A stretch of 64,000 nt of DNA, taken from NCBI RefSeq assembly GCF_012584515.1, contig NZ_CP051461.1, positions 3,343,501 to 3,407,500 of the forward strand. The letters run 5' to 3'. Position 1 is the stretch's first letter. Every line of letters starts with the position of its first letter. The translations under genes and the position numbers were made by a program. Positions 16,277 through 24,064 of this stretch are shown here, one piece after another. This DNA is from Polaromonas vacuolata (GTDB taxonomy: Bacteria; Pseudomonadota; Gammaproteobacteria; Burkholderiales; Burkholderiaceae_C). Under the pieces are notes generated by a model. It had not been told where the DNA came from and did not search any database. It saw nothing but the letters and a program-made list of their open reading frames with translations.

Positions 16277-16669
16277 TTAACGCTTGCTGAACTGCTTGCG
16301 ACGGCGAGCTGAGCGGAAACCGACTTTCTTACGCTCGACTTCACGTGCATCACGGGTCACGAAGCCAGCCTGGCTCAGAGCCGGCTTGAGGCTTGCGTCA
16401 TAGTCAATCAGTGCACGGGTAATACCGTGACGGACTGCACCGGCCTGGCCGGACTCACCGCCGCCGTGGACGTTGATCATGATGTCAAACGTCTCGACGT
16501 GATTCGTCAGAAACAGGGGTTGACGGCAGATCATGATAGAGGTTTGACGACCGAAGAACACCTGGATGTCTCTGTCGTTAACCGTGATCTTGCCGGTGCC
16601 TTTTTTGATAAACACACGGGCGACGCTTGATTTGCGACGGCCGGTGCCGTTGTTCCATTCACCAATCAT
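16277..16669 (-). CDS. rpsI: 30S ribosomal protein S9 (uS9)
   Basis: A 130-residue ribosomal protein with the S9 start [18 protein letters not shown] and the basic C-terminal tail ending RRKQFSKR, which reaches the P-site tRNA. Length and sequence are typical. It follows rplM by 10 nt in the universal rplM-rpsI operon. Confidence 0.97.
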   Translation of the reverse strand: MIGEWNNGTGRRKSSVARVFIKKGTGKITVNDRDIQVFFGRQTSIMICRQPLFLTNHVETFDIMINVHGGGESGQAGAVRHGITRALIDYDASLKPALSQAGFVTRDAREVERKKVGFRSARRRKQFSKR

Positions 16670-16679
16670 CTATAGCTCC

Positions 16680-17108
16680 TTAGATGTCCAGCACTTTAGG
16701 CTGTTGAGCGGTATGTGGATGCTCAGCACCACCATAGACCTTGAGTTTTTTGATCATCGCGTAGCCGAGCGGGCCCTTAGGCAGCATGCCCTTGACGGCT
16801 TTTTCCAAAGCGCGGCCTGGGTGTTTGGCTTGCATGTCGCGGAAGCTGGTAGCAGTGATGCCGCCTGGGTATCCGGAATGACGATAGTAAATTTTGTCAG
16901 TCGACTTAGCGCCGGTGACACGCAGCTGAGCTGCGTTGATGATGACGATGAAGTCACCGGTATCGACGTGAGGCGTGTAAATGGCCTTGTGTTTGCCGCG
17001 TAAACGGAGAGCAACTTCGCTGGCTACTCGTCCGAGGACCTTATCGGTCGCGTCAACCACAAACCACTCGTGCGTCACGTCAGCGGGTTTTGCGCTGAAG
17101 GTTTTCAT
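16680..17108 (-). CDS. rplM: 50S ribosomal protein L13 (uL13)
   Basis: A 142-residue ribosomal protein starting [20 protein letters not shown], with the L13 motif [11 protein letters not shown] and the GMLPKGPLG segment. First gene of rplM-rpsI, with a leader of over 100 nt; in E. coli this mRNA leader is an autoregulatory target, which could hold here but is not shown. Confidence 0.97.
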   Translation of the reverse strand: MKTFSAKPADVTHEWFVVDATDKVLGRVASEVALRLRGKHKAIYTPHVDTGDFIVIINAAQLRVTGAKSTDKIYYRHSGYPGGITATSFRDMQAKHPGRALEKAVKGMLPKGPLGYAMIKKLKVYGGAEHPHTAQQPKVLDI

Positions 17109-17286
17109 GAGATTTTCTTTAAGAAAGGGTTTGTTGGGTTCTTTTCCACGGTCGGCGTTCTTCTGATGAGAACCTCTTAGGTGGGAGCTACAAGAAACAT
17201 AAGAAAATACTAGTAAATAGATTTACAAATGGTTTTGCATCCTCGCCGCGGAACCACTTTGGCGCTGCGAAGCCCTCGATTATATG

Positions 17287-17313
17287 AATAATACGTGCCT
17301 TGCGCGTATTATT
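17287..17313. repeat. 9-bp perfect inverted repeat in the rplM/rlmJ divergent gap
   Basis: AATAATACG (17287-17295) is exactly complementary to CGTATTATT (17305-17313) across nine bases, 36 bp before rlmJ. Position suggests a regulator site overlapping the rlmJ promoter. Confidence 0.6.
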
Positions 17314-17348
17314 TAAAATATTGTGTCAGTAGCGACTAAAATCCTTGC

Positions 17349-18311
17349 ATGTTTAGTTACCGCCACGCCTTTCACGCCGGCAATCACGCCGATGTACTCA
17401 AGCACACAACGCTTATCGCGTTGATGAAATATTTGACCCAAAAAGATGCCGCTCTGACGGTAATCGATACCCACGCCGGAGCCGGTTTATACCGGCTAGA
17501 CGGCGACTACACCGAGACCAGCGGCGAAGCCAAGGACGGCGTATTTCGCTTATTCCCGGATCCTAAAGCCGTGGTTGAAGTTGTCGCAGGTAAAAAAGCC
17601 AGCGCCAAGACCGCCGTCAAAGCACCCTTAGCGCCAGCTCTACAGGCTTATGTTGATGCGCTAAAAGCGCTCAACCCGCAGTTTGCCGGCACCGGTGATC
17701 CGGCTCACCTGAAAATTTATCCTGGCTCGCCTTTTCTTGAGCAGCAGTTTCTCAGTGGTCGCGACAAGCTCAAGCTGTTTGAACTGCACCCCACCGATTA
17801 CAAATCCCTAGCCGGCAATATCGAGCAACTTGGCGTTGGTCGCCAAGTCACTGTAGCGCGCGAAGACGGCTTTGAAGTGCTGAAAACGTTTTTACCACCA
17901 CCAGCGCGTCGCGCCATGGTTTTGTGCGACCCGAGCTATGAGATGAAAAGCGACTACGCCCGCGTCAGCGCTTGCATGGCGGACGCTGTCAAGCGCTTTG
18001 CGACCGGCACTTATGTGGTTTGGTATCCCGTGATTCCGCGTCCTGAAGCACATGACTTGCCGCGCAAACTCAAGACTATCGCCACCCGCGAAGGCCGTAG
18101 TTGGCTCAACGCGGTGTTAACCGTTAAATCCAGCAAACTCACGACCGACGAAGAAGGCGAAGTCGTGCGCCCCGGCCTACCCGCCAGCGGCATGTTTGTG
18201 ATCAACCCTCCACACACGCTCAAGGCCGACTTGCAAGCGGCATTGCCGCAAATGGTTGAGTTATTGGGACAAGACCGCAACGCCAGCTTTTCGCTCACGC
18301 ACGGCGGATAA
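17349..18311 (+). CDS. rlmJ: 23S rRNA (adenine(2030)-N6)-methyltransferase
   Basis: A 320-residue SAM-dependent methyltransferase. It starts MFSYRHAFHAGNHADVLKHT, the RlmJ signature, with TVIDTHAGAGLYRL as the SAM-binding motif and LCDPSYEMKSDY as the catalytic DPxY motif (DPPYE in E. coli; the Ser variant is seen here). It is about 40 residues longer than E. coli RlmJ because of an Ala/Lys-rich insertion near residues 80-96 (VVEVVAGKKASAKTAVKAPL). It modifies A2030 of 23S rRNA. Single gene. Confidence 0.92.
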   Translation: MFSYRHAFHAGNHADVLKHTTLIALMKYLTQKDAALTVIDTHAGAGLYRLDGDYTETSGEAKDGVFRLFPDPKAVVEVVAGKKASAKTAVKAPLAPALQAYVDALKALNPQFAGTGDPAHLKIYPGSPFLEQQFLSGRDKLKLFELHPTDYKSLAGNIEQLGVGRQVTVAREDGFEVLKTFLPPPARRAMVLCDPSYEMKSDYARVSACMADAVKRFATGTYVVWYPVIPRPEAHDLPRKLKTIATREGRSWLNAVLTVKSSKLTTDEEGEVVRPGLPASGMFVINPPHTLKADLQAALPQMVELLGQDRNASFSLTHGG

Positions 18312-18376
18312 AAAAGATTCCTGCGCTGACTTAAGCGCAGGCTTTGAATTTGGGATTTAGGCTGGGCATAAATCCG

Positions 18377-18405
18377 AAAATGGTCAGTCATACTGGCCAT
18401 TTTTT
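18377..18405. terminator. Bidirectional terminator between rlmJ and metF
   Basis: AAAATGGTCAG pairs with CTGGCCATTTT (one G-U pair) over a five-base loop, with a T-run at 18400-18405 and A residues on the other side. A second hairpin, CCTGCGCT/AGCGCAGG at about 18319-18340, precedes it on the rlmJ side. Confidence 0.8.
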
Positions 18406-18411
18406 CATTGT

Positions 18412-19239
18412 TTAAAAATGCAGACGCCGGCAAATCTCAAGCGTAGCGGCGCTCTGGTTCATGCTGTAGAAATGAATCCCCGGAACGCCCGCCATGCTGA
18501 GCTGGTCACACAAGTCGGTGATCACATCTAGACCAAAACTTTTGATCGATGCCGTGTCGTCGCCAAAGCCTTGCAAGCGCAGACGAATCCAACGCGGAAT
18601 TTCGGCGCCGCAAGCATCACTAAAACGCATCAGTTGGGTTGAGTTGCTAATTGGCATGATGCCGGGCACAACCGGCACATCCACGCCCAATGCAAAAGCG
18701 TCGTCAACAAACCTAAAGTAAGCGTCAGAATTAAAGAAATACTGCGTGATAGCGGAATTAGCACCGGCCTTGACCTTGGTCGCAAACGCCTGCAAATCAG
18801 CCTCGGCCGACTTGGCCTGAGGATGAATTTCTGGATAGGCGGCAACTTCAATATGAAACGCATCACCCGTCTCGGCACGAATAAATTCCACCAAATCGCT
18901 GGCGTAATGAAATTCACCCGCTGCACCATAGCCGCTGGGCAAATCGCCGCGTAACGCCACCAAGCGTTTCACACCCATGGCGCGCAAGGTAGCGAGTTGC
19001 TCGCGCACCAAACTCTTTGTGGCACCAACACATGAAAAATGACTGGCGGCGTCCACGCCCTCGGCCAGAATTTCGCCGACTGCCGCGAAAGTACCAGACT
19101 GAGTAGAGCCGCCCGCACCAAAGGTCACCGAACAGAATTCAGGTTTTAGCGCATACAACTCTTGCCTAACCAGGCGCAGCTTGGCCGCACCTTCCTCGGT
19201 TTTGGTGGGGAAAAATTCAAAGCTAATAGGCAAAGTCAT
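18412..19239 (-). CDS. metF: Methylenetetrahydrofolate reductase
   Basis: A 275-residue flavoprotein TIM barrel. Motifs visible are SFEFFPTKTEEG at the N-terminus with the catalytic Glu, FGAGGSTQSGT, HFSCVG, LRGDLPSGYG, and the FNSDAYFRFVDDA and GIMPISN stretches. It reduces 5,10-methylene-THF to 5-methyl-THF for methionine synthesis. It is the third gene after ahcY and tlyA in the same direction, so it is likely under the SAH riboswitch. Confidence 0.95.
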   Translation of the reverse strand: MTLPISFEFFPTKTEEGAAKLRLVRQELYALKPEFCSVTFGAGGSTQSGTFAAVGEILAEGVDAASHFSCVGATKSLVREQLATLRAMGVKRLVALRGDLPSGYGAAGEFHYASDLVEFIRAETGDAFHIEVAAYPEIHPQAKSAEADLQAFATKVKAGANSAITQYFFNSDAYFRFVDDAFALGVDVPVVPGIMPISNSTQLMRFSDACGAEIPRWIRLRLQGFGDDTASIKSFGLDVITDLCDQLSMAGVPGIHFYSMNQSAATLEICRRLHF

Positions 19240-19293
19240 TACGCGCTCACTTTTGCAATCGGGTCGGTGTCGACAAGTATTGGCTATTGAAAA

Positions 19294-20319
19294 TTATTCT
19301 TGCTCTGGCTTGACGCGGCGCTTGGCCCGCGCTGGGCCGTGTTGGCCGGCGTGTGCGGCTTCTGGGTCCTCATGCGGCTCGTACGTCAATGGATGGAGCA
19401 TGGAGCGCGGCAAACGCTTAGGGGATTGCCGCGGTGGCGCAGCCGCCAGTGGCTGGTCTTCGCCCTCCACTAACAAGCCTTTTTCCGCATGAATAAAAAA
19501 TTCACGGTTGCCATCGCCGCCAGCAATCGGTGACTCCATCCAGGCCAGCACTTTAAAGCCTAGACCCTCGCAGGTATCACGCAGGCGCTGCTCAACAAAC
19601 TCAAAATGCACCGGGTCACGCACAATGCCGCCCTTGCCGATTTGGCCGGGCTGGAGTTCAAACTGGGGTTTCACCAGCATGAGTAAATGACCACCCGGCT
19701 TGAGTAAGCGCACTACTGCAGGCAATACCAAAGTCAGCGAGATGAAGGATAAGTCGCCGGTTAAGAAATCAAAGGGTTCTAACAAATCGGCAGGCTCAGC
19801 GTCCTCGTCGTCATACGAATTTTTACGCTCGTCGACTTCCGAACCATTGAGTTTGATATGCAGAGCGCGGCTGTAGTGTTCCGCCATGTCTTCGGCAGTC
19901 AGCGAGCGCGCATTCACGCCCTCAATACACACGACACGCTCGTCGGAGCGCATGCTGGGGTGTAGCTGACCGTGGCCAACATCAACACCCACGACTTGGC
20001 TGGCACCGGCTTGCAGCATGCAATCGGTAAAGCCGCCAGTCGATTGGCCTATGTCTAGGCAGCGCAGACCGGTCACGCTCAGGGCGGTGCGGTTTAAAGC
20101 ACCTTCGAGTTTGAGACCGCCGCGCGAGATAAATTTGGCCTCGGTGTTGTCAAGCACGTGGAGCTCGGCAACATCAGGCACTTCGTCGCCGTTTTTGGCA
20201 ACGCGTTTCCATGCAGCCTCCACATCGACACGCCACTGCACACCCGAAGCGATCAGGCGCTGGGCCTGGGAACGAGTAGTGGCAAAGCCATGTTCGACGA
20301 GAAATAAATCAGCACGCAT
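19294..20319 (-). CDS. tlyA: TlyA-family rRNA methyltransferase / hemolysin-like protein
   Basis: A 341-residue protein: an N-terminal S4-like RNA-binding domain (MRADLFLVEHGFATTRSQAQ, residues 1-60), then an FtsJ-like SAM-dependent methyltransferase with CLDIGQSTGGFTDCML as the SAM motif and KPQFELQPGQIGKGGIVRD near the catalytic region. The ATG at 20319 fits the family start; an in-frame upstream ATG at 20403 does not. It is 60-70 residues longer than usual, with an acidic insertion (KNSYDDEDAEPADLLEP) and a basic Pro/Ala-rich tail. TlyA enzymes 2'-O-methylate rRNA; here it lies between two methyl-cycle genes. Confidence 0.88.
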   Translation of the reverse strand: MRADLFLVEHGFATTRSQAQRLIASGVQWRVDVEAAWKRVAKNGDEVPDVAELHVLDNTEAKFISRGGLKLEGALNRTALSVTGLRCLDIGQSTGGFTDCMLQAGASQVVGVDVGHGQLHPSMRSDERVVCIEGVNARSLTAEDMAEHYSRALHIKLNGSEVDERKNSYDDEDAEPADLLEPFDFLTGDLSFISLTLVLPAVVRLLKPGGHLLMLVKPQFELQPGQIGKGGIVRDPVHFEFVEQRLRDTCEGLGFKVLAWMESPIAGGDGNREFFIHAEKGLLVEGEDQPLAAAPPRQSPKRLPRSMLHPLTYEPHEDPEAAHAGQHGPARAKRRVKPEQE

Positions 20320-20416
20320 AGTGGGTTCTTCAAAAAAAACAGTTAATAAATACCAAGCGGCCGGACTGGCTAAACGTTTAGCGCCAGCCCCGGCCACCAG
20401 CATTCAATCGGGAAAA

Positions 20417-21859
20417 TCAATACCGGTAGGCATTGGCCTTGTATGGGCCGGCTTTGGACACGCCGATGTAAGCAGCTTGCTCATCGCTGAGTTCGCTGAG
20501 CACTGCGCCAACCTTTTTCAGGTGCAGGCGCGCCACTTTTTCATCCAAATGCTTGGGCAGCACGTAGACCTTGCCGGACTCGTACTGGGCTTGCTTGGTG
20601 AACAGTTCGATCTGCGCAATGGTTTGGTTTGCAAAGCTAGACGACATCACAAAGCTTGGGTGGCCAGTGCCGCAACCGAGGTTCACGAGGCGGCCTTTGG
20701 CCAACAAAATAATCCGCTTGCCGTCTGGGAAAATCACATGATCGACTTGCGGCTTGATTTCTTCCCACTCGCATTTTTCGAGCGAGACCACATCGATTTC
20801 GTTATCAAAGTGGCCGATATTGCAAACAATCGCTTGGTCCTTCATGGCGGCCATGTGGTCATAAGTGATGACGTTTTTGTTGCCGGTAGCGGAGACAAAA
20901 ATATCGCACTTATCGGCTGCGTATTCCATGGTCACGACTTTGTAGCCTTCCATGGCTGCTTGCAGCGCATTGATAGGATCAATCTCTGTCACCCAGACCT
21001 GTGCGCTGAGTGCGCGCAGCGCCTGTGCCGAGCCCTTGCCCACGTCACCGTAACCGGCCACGAGAGCGACCTTGCCAGCAATCATCACATCGGTCGCGCG
21101 TTTGATGGCGTCAACCAATGACTCGCGGCAGCCGTACAAATTGTCGAACTTGGACTTGGTGACCGAGTCATTGACGTTAATCGCGCGGAAAGCCAAAGTG
21201 CCCTTGACCGACATTTCATTTAAGCGCAGCACGCCGGTCGTGGTTTCTTCTGTCACGCCAATGATATTTTTCAGGCGGCGGCTATACCAAGTCGAATCAA
21301 TCGCGAGCTTGGCCTTGATGGCGTTGAACAAGCAAATTTCTTCTTCGCTACCCGGCTTGGAGATGACGCTGGCGTCGGTCTCGGCTTGGGTTCCCAAATG
21401 CATCAGCAGCGTCGCATCGCCGCCGTCATCCAAAATCATGTTTGGGCCTTCTTCGGGCGTGCCCTTGGCGCCTTTAAATTCAAAAATGCGGTGGGTGTAA
21501 TCCCAGTAGTCATCTAGACTTTCGCCCTTAATAGCGAAGACTGGCGTGCCGGCTTGCGCAATCGCAGCAGCTGCATGGTCTTGGGTCGAGTAGATGTTGC
21601 AAGAAGCCCAGCGCACGTCGGCGCCCAAAGCTTGCAAGGTCTCAATCAGCACGCCAGTTTGAATGGTCATGTGCAGCGAGCCAGTGATACGCGCGTTTTT
21701 CAGTGGCTGGGAATTGGCGAATTCTTCGCGAATAGCCATCAGGCCGGGCATTTCAGTCTCAGCAATTTTGAGCTCTTTACGGCCCCATGCAGCGAGGGAT
21801 GGGTCAGCAATAATGCAGTCATTGACTGCGCTGGCGATAGGTTTTAGGACGGCGTTCAT
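20417..21859 (-). CDS. ahcY: Adenosylhomocysteinase (SAH hydrolase)
   Basis: A 480-residue NAD-dependent enzyme. Motifs seen are [15 protein letters not shown], the NAD-binding [14 protein letters not shown] (~270-283) and the C-terminal KPDHYRY-like [13 protein letters not shown]. The insert of about 40 residues typical of bacterial and plant forms is present ([18 protein letters not shown] region). The ATG at 21859 follows GGAGAA; the in-frame start seven codons earlier lacks support. It splits SAH into adenosine and homocysteine. Its leader holds an SAH riboswitch. Confidence 0.97.
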   Translation of the reverse strand: MNAVLKPIASAVNDCIIADPSLAAWGRKELKIAETEMPGLMAIREEFANSQPLKNARITGSLHMTIQTGVLIETLQALGADVRWASCNIYSTQDHAAAAIAQAGTPVFAIKGESLDDYWDYTHRIFEFKGAKGTPEEGPNMILDDGGDATLLMHLGTQAETDASVISKPGSEEEICLFNAIKAKLAIDSTWYSRRLKNIIGVTEETTTGVLRLNEMSVKGTLAFRAINVNDSVTKSKFDNLYGCRESLVDAIKRATDVMIAGKVALVAGYGDVGKGSAQALRALSAQVWVTEIDPINALQAAMEGYKVVTMEYAADKCDIFVSATGNKNVITYDHMAAMKDQAIVCNIGHFDNEIDVVSLEKCEWEEIKPQVDHVIFPDGKRIILLAKGRLVNLGCGTGHPSFVMSSSFANQTIAQIELFTKQAQYESGKVYVLPKHLDEKVARLHLKKVGAVLSELSDEQAAYIGVSKAGPYKANAYRY

Positions 21860-21967
21860 GCGGTTCTCCAAAAATGACAAAACATCTAACTGGGCAAAAT
21901 GGCCACAGGCACGATGCGATTAGAGGCTGTGATGAAAGATCGTTCACCCGGCGTAAAAGCACATGCG

Positions 21968-22033
21968 GGTGAGCGTGGTTGCAGATGAGTCCTGAGCCTA
22001 GTCCACATGGTATGGCTTGCAACGCTCCTCAGG
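21968..22033 (-). ncRNA. S-adenosylhomocysteine (SAH) riboswitch, ahcY leader
   Basis: On the minus strand the leader contains CCTGAG (22033-22028) pairing with CTCAGG (21996-21991) as P1. The core GAGCG-TTGCA (22027-22018) pairs with TGCA (21983-21980) and CGCTC (21975-21971) as the pseudoknot. These elements, including the GAGGAGCG-TTGCAA and AGGCTCAGG strings, are the conserved core of the SAH riboswitch class known upstream of ahcY in beta- and gammaproteobacteria. Downstream CACCCG (21971-21966) can pair with CGGGTG (21950-21945), overlapping the pseudoknot by one base, a likely switching helix. It would turn expression on when SAH accumulates. Confidence 0.9.
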
Positions 22034-22096
22034 AAGCTACTATTGTAACCAGTAACTAGCCCTTCGCAGATTAGGGGACATGCGAAAATTTGAGGC

Positions 22097-22903
22097 ATGC
22101 AAGCACTTGTTAACTGGCCGCTAGAAACGCGGCGCAAAATCACCGGCGTCTTTACTGACATCGACGACACATTAACCACTGAAGGCGTCATCACGCCGGA
22201 TGCATTAGCAGCGCTAAGCGCGCTCAAAACCGCAGGAGTTGAAGTCATCGCCATCACCGGAAGACCGGTGGGCTGGAGCGAGCCGTTTGCGCGCAGTTGG
22301 CCGGTAAACGCCATAGTCGCTGAAAACGGCGCAGTCATCATCACCGCCGCAGCCGATACAGGCATCACCAAGGTTTATCAGCAAAGTGCAGCAATGCGCG
22401 CACAAAACTTTGCGCGCATGCAGCAGGTGCTGAAAGAAATCGAGCGCGATATACCCGGCGCAAAACGCGCCACCGACTCGGCAGGACGCGAAACCGATAT
22501 CGCCATAGACCACAGCGAATTTGCCCAATTAGACCAAGCGCAAATTGAGGCAGTGCTCAAGCGCATGCAAAGCTGCGGCCTGCAAGCGAGCGTCAGCAGC
22601 ATTCACATCAACGCTTGGTATGGCCAGCACAACAAGCTGCAAGGCGCGCATTGGGTGGTAGAAAAACTGCTGCAACGCCGTCTTGCAAGCGAGATGGACA
22701 ACTGGGTTTTCGTCGGCGACTCAACCAACGACCAGCTGATGTTTGGCGCTTTTAACAGCAGCATGGGCGTGGCCAATATCGCGCGCTTTGTGCCGCAGCT
22801 CACGCACCTGCCGCGCTACGTCACCACAGGTGAGCGCGGTGCTGGGTTTGCGCAGATGGTCACTCAACTGCTAGCAGCACGGGAAACTCACAATACGCAT
22901 TGA
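22097..22903 (+). CDS. HAD-superfamily IIB phosphatase
   Basis: A 268-residue HAD hydrolase. Motif I is FTDIDDTLTTEG (nucleophile Asp ~18), motif II is AITGRPVG, and motif IV is VFVGDSTNDQLMF with acidic metal ligands. The C2B-type cap between motifs II and III marks subclass IIB, which includes sugar-phosphate phosphatases such as sucrose-phosphatase-like and trehalose-phosphate phosphatases. The substrate is not decided. Divergent from ahcY and not obviously in an operon. Confidence 0.85.
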   Translation: MQALVNWPLETRRKITGVFTDIDDTLTTEGVITPDALAALSALKTAGVEVIAITGRPVGWSEPFARSWPVNAIVAENGAVIITAAADTGITKVYQQSAAMRAQNFARMQQVLKEIERDIPGAKRATDSAGRETDIAIDHSEFAQLDQAQIEAVLKRMQSCGLQASVSSIHINAWYGQHNKLQGAHWVVEKLLQRRLASEMDNWVFVGDSTNDQLMFGAFNSSMGVANIARFVPQLTHLPRYVTTGERGAGFAQMVTQLLAARETHNTH

Positions 22904-22937
22904 GCGATTCACAAGATCAAGCGCTGCCCGGCCGACA

Positions 22938-23909
22938 TTACTGGGCTTTAGCCAGACCCAGCTTTTCAATCAGCGCTTTCTCACGCGTGAAAGTCACATC
23001 CGCAAACTTTCCGTAATCAGCTGAACTCTTGTAAATCGGCAGCATGTCGTAGCGCTCCAGCGCGGTCAAAAATCCGGGCTGCTCCATGGACTGTTTAAAC
23101 GCATCATGCAAGCGCTTAACCACATCCGGCGGTGTACCGCGTGGACCGGCGATACCGAACGGCGAATTCTGCACAATATTTATGCCCAACTCCTTGAGCG
23201 TAGGTGCTGTCGGGAACTTGGCCAACCGAGTTTCCCCCCACGTATTAAGAACGCGCAGCTTGCCCGTTTCGACCAGCGGCGCAAAGCCGGTGGAGTCGGC
23301 TGCCGCCATCAAGTGGCCGCCCGAAATAGCTTGCGCCAGATCCGCGCTGCCCTTGTAGGGAATATGTAGCAACTCGATGCCCAACTGCTGTGCGATCAGC
23401 TCCATGGTCAGATGCGGACTGGTTAGCGTGCCAGTAGAGCCGTAACTCAGCGTGCCAGGATTCGCACGCGCAAAGCGCACAAAATCAGCCCAATCTTTGA
23501 TCGGCGAATTCATAGGAACCACTACGCCGAACGCATAGCCAGTGACATTGATGATGTAGCTCAAGTCCTTGACTGGATCCCAATTAATTTTTGTCGTGTA
23601 CGGCAAGCGGAACACGCCCAGGGGAATCTGCGCCAAGGTATAGCCGTCAGGGCTACTGCTTTGCAGCATTTGCGCCGGCAGCGTACCGCCGGCGCCGGAC
23701 TTGTTTTCAATAATGACTGGCTGACCCAGAACGCGCGAAGCACCATCGGCCAACGAACGCATGGTCAGATCGGTAGGGCCGCCCGGTGGAAAGGCCACCA
23801 GCAGCTTGATAGGTCGGCTAGGAAAGCCAGCCGGCTGAGCCTGAGCTGACGCGCCTAAGGCGGGCAAAGCAAGAGCGGCGGCGGATTGAAGAAGATGGCG
23901 GCGTTGCAT
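22938..23909 (-). CDS. Bug-type (TctC) periplasmic solute-binding protein
   Basis: A 323-residue tripartite tricarboxylate receptor. It has a twin-arginine-like or Sec signal (MQRRHLLQSAAALALPALGASAQA, cleavage ~25), then the family pattern FPSRPIKLLVAFPPGGPTD, VIIENKSGAGGT and the GSTGTLTSPHL and IPYKGSADLAQAISGG ligand loops. These receptors capture carboxylated compounds in the periplasm and are greatly expanded in Burkholderiales. No TctA/TctB membrane genes are nearby, so it is an orphan receptor; its ligand is unknown. Confidence 0.92.
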   Translation of the reverse strand: MQRRHLLQSAAALALPALGASAQAQPAGFPSRPIKLLVAFPPGGPTDLTMRSLADGASRVLGQPVIIENKSGAGGTLPAQMLQSSSPDGYTLAQIPLGVFRLPYTTKINWDPVKDLSYIINVTGYAFGVVVPMNSPIKDWADFVRFARANPGTLSYGSTGTLTSPHLTMELIAQQLGIELLHIPYKGSADLAQAISGGHLMAAADSTGFAPLVETGKLRVLNTWGETRLAKFPTAPTLKELGINIVQNSPFGIAGPRGTPPDVVKRLHDAFKQSMEQPGFLTALERYDMLPIYKSSADYGKFADVTFTREKALIEKLGLAKAQ

Positions 23910-23969
23910 AAGCGTCGTCCTGACTGTATGAGGTACTCGTGAGTACTGAAGGAAAATAATGCTAATCGA

Positions 23970-23997
23970 TTGAAAGCACCTTTCATTTTGCTTTCAA
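23970..23997. promoter_or_regulatory. Inverted repeat upstream of the Bug receptor gene
   Basis: TTGAAAGC (23970-23977) and GCTTTCAA (23990-23997) form an 8-bp perfect inverted repeat with a 12-nt spacer, about 60 bp before the Bug gene start. It is in position to be an operator. It also lies downstream of uvrA, so a terminator role is possible but no U-tract is present. Confidence 0.4.
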
Positions 23998-24064
23998 ATT
24001 AGCACTGACGCATCAGGGCAAGACCTTAGTTCTGTCGCCTATGCACCACCAGCCCAGACTCTTT

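Noticed and set aside
20018..21121. A 367-codon plus-strand open frame across tlyA and ahcY
   Set aside because: It is fully antisense to two well-supported genes, has no recognisable domain and its composition follows the complementary codons of ahcY.
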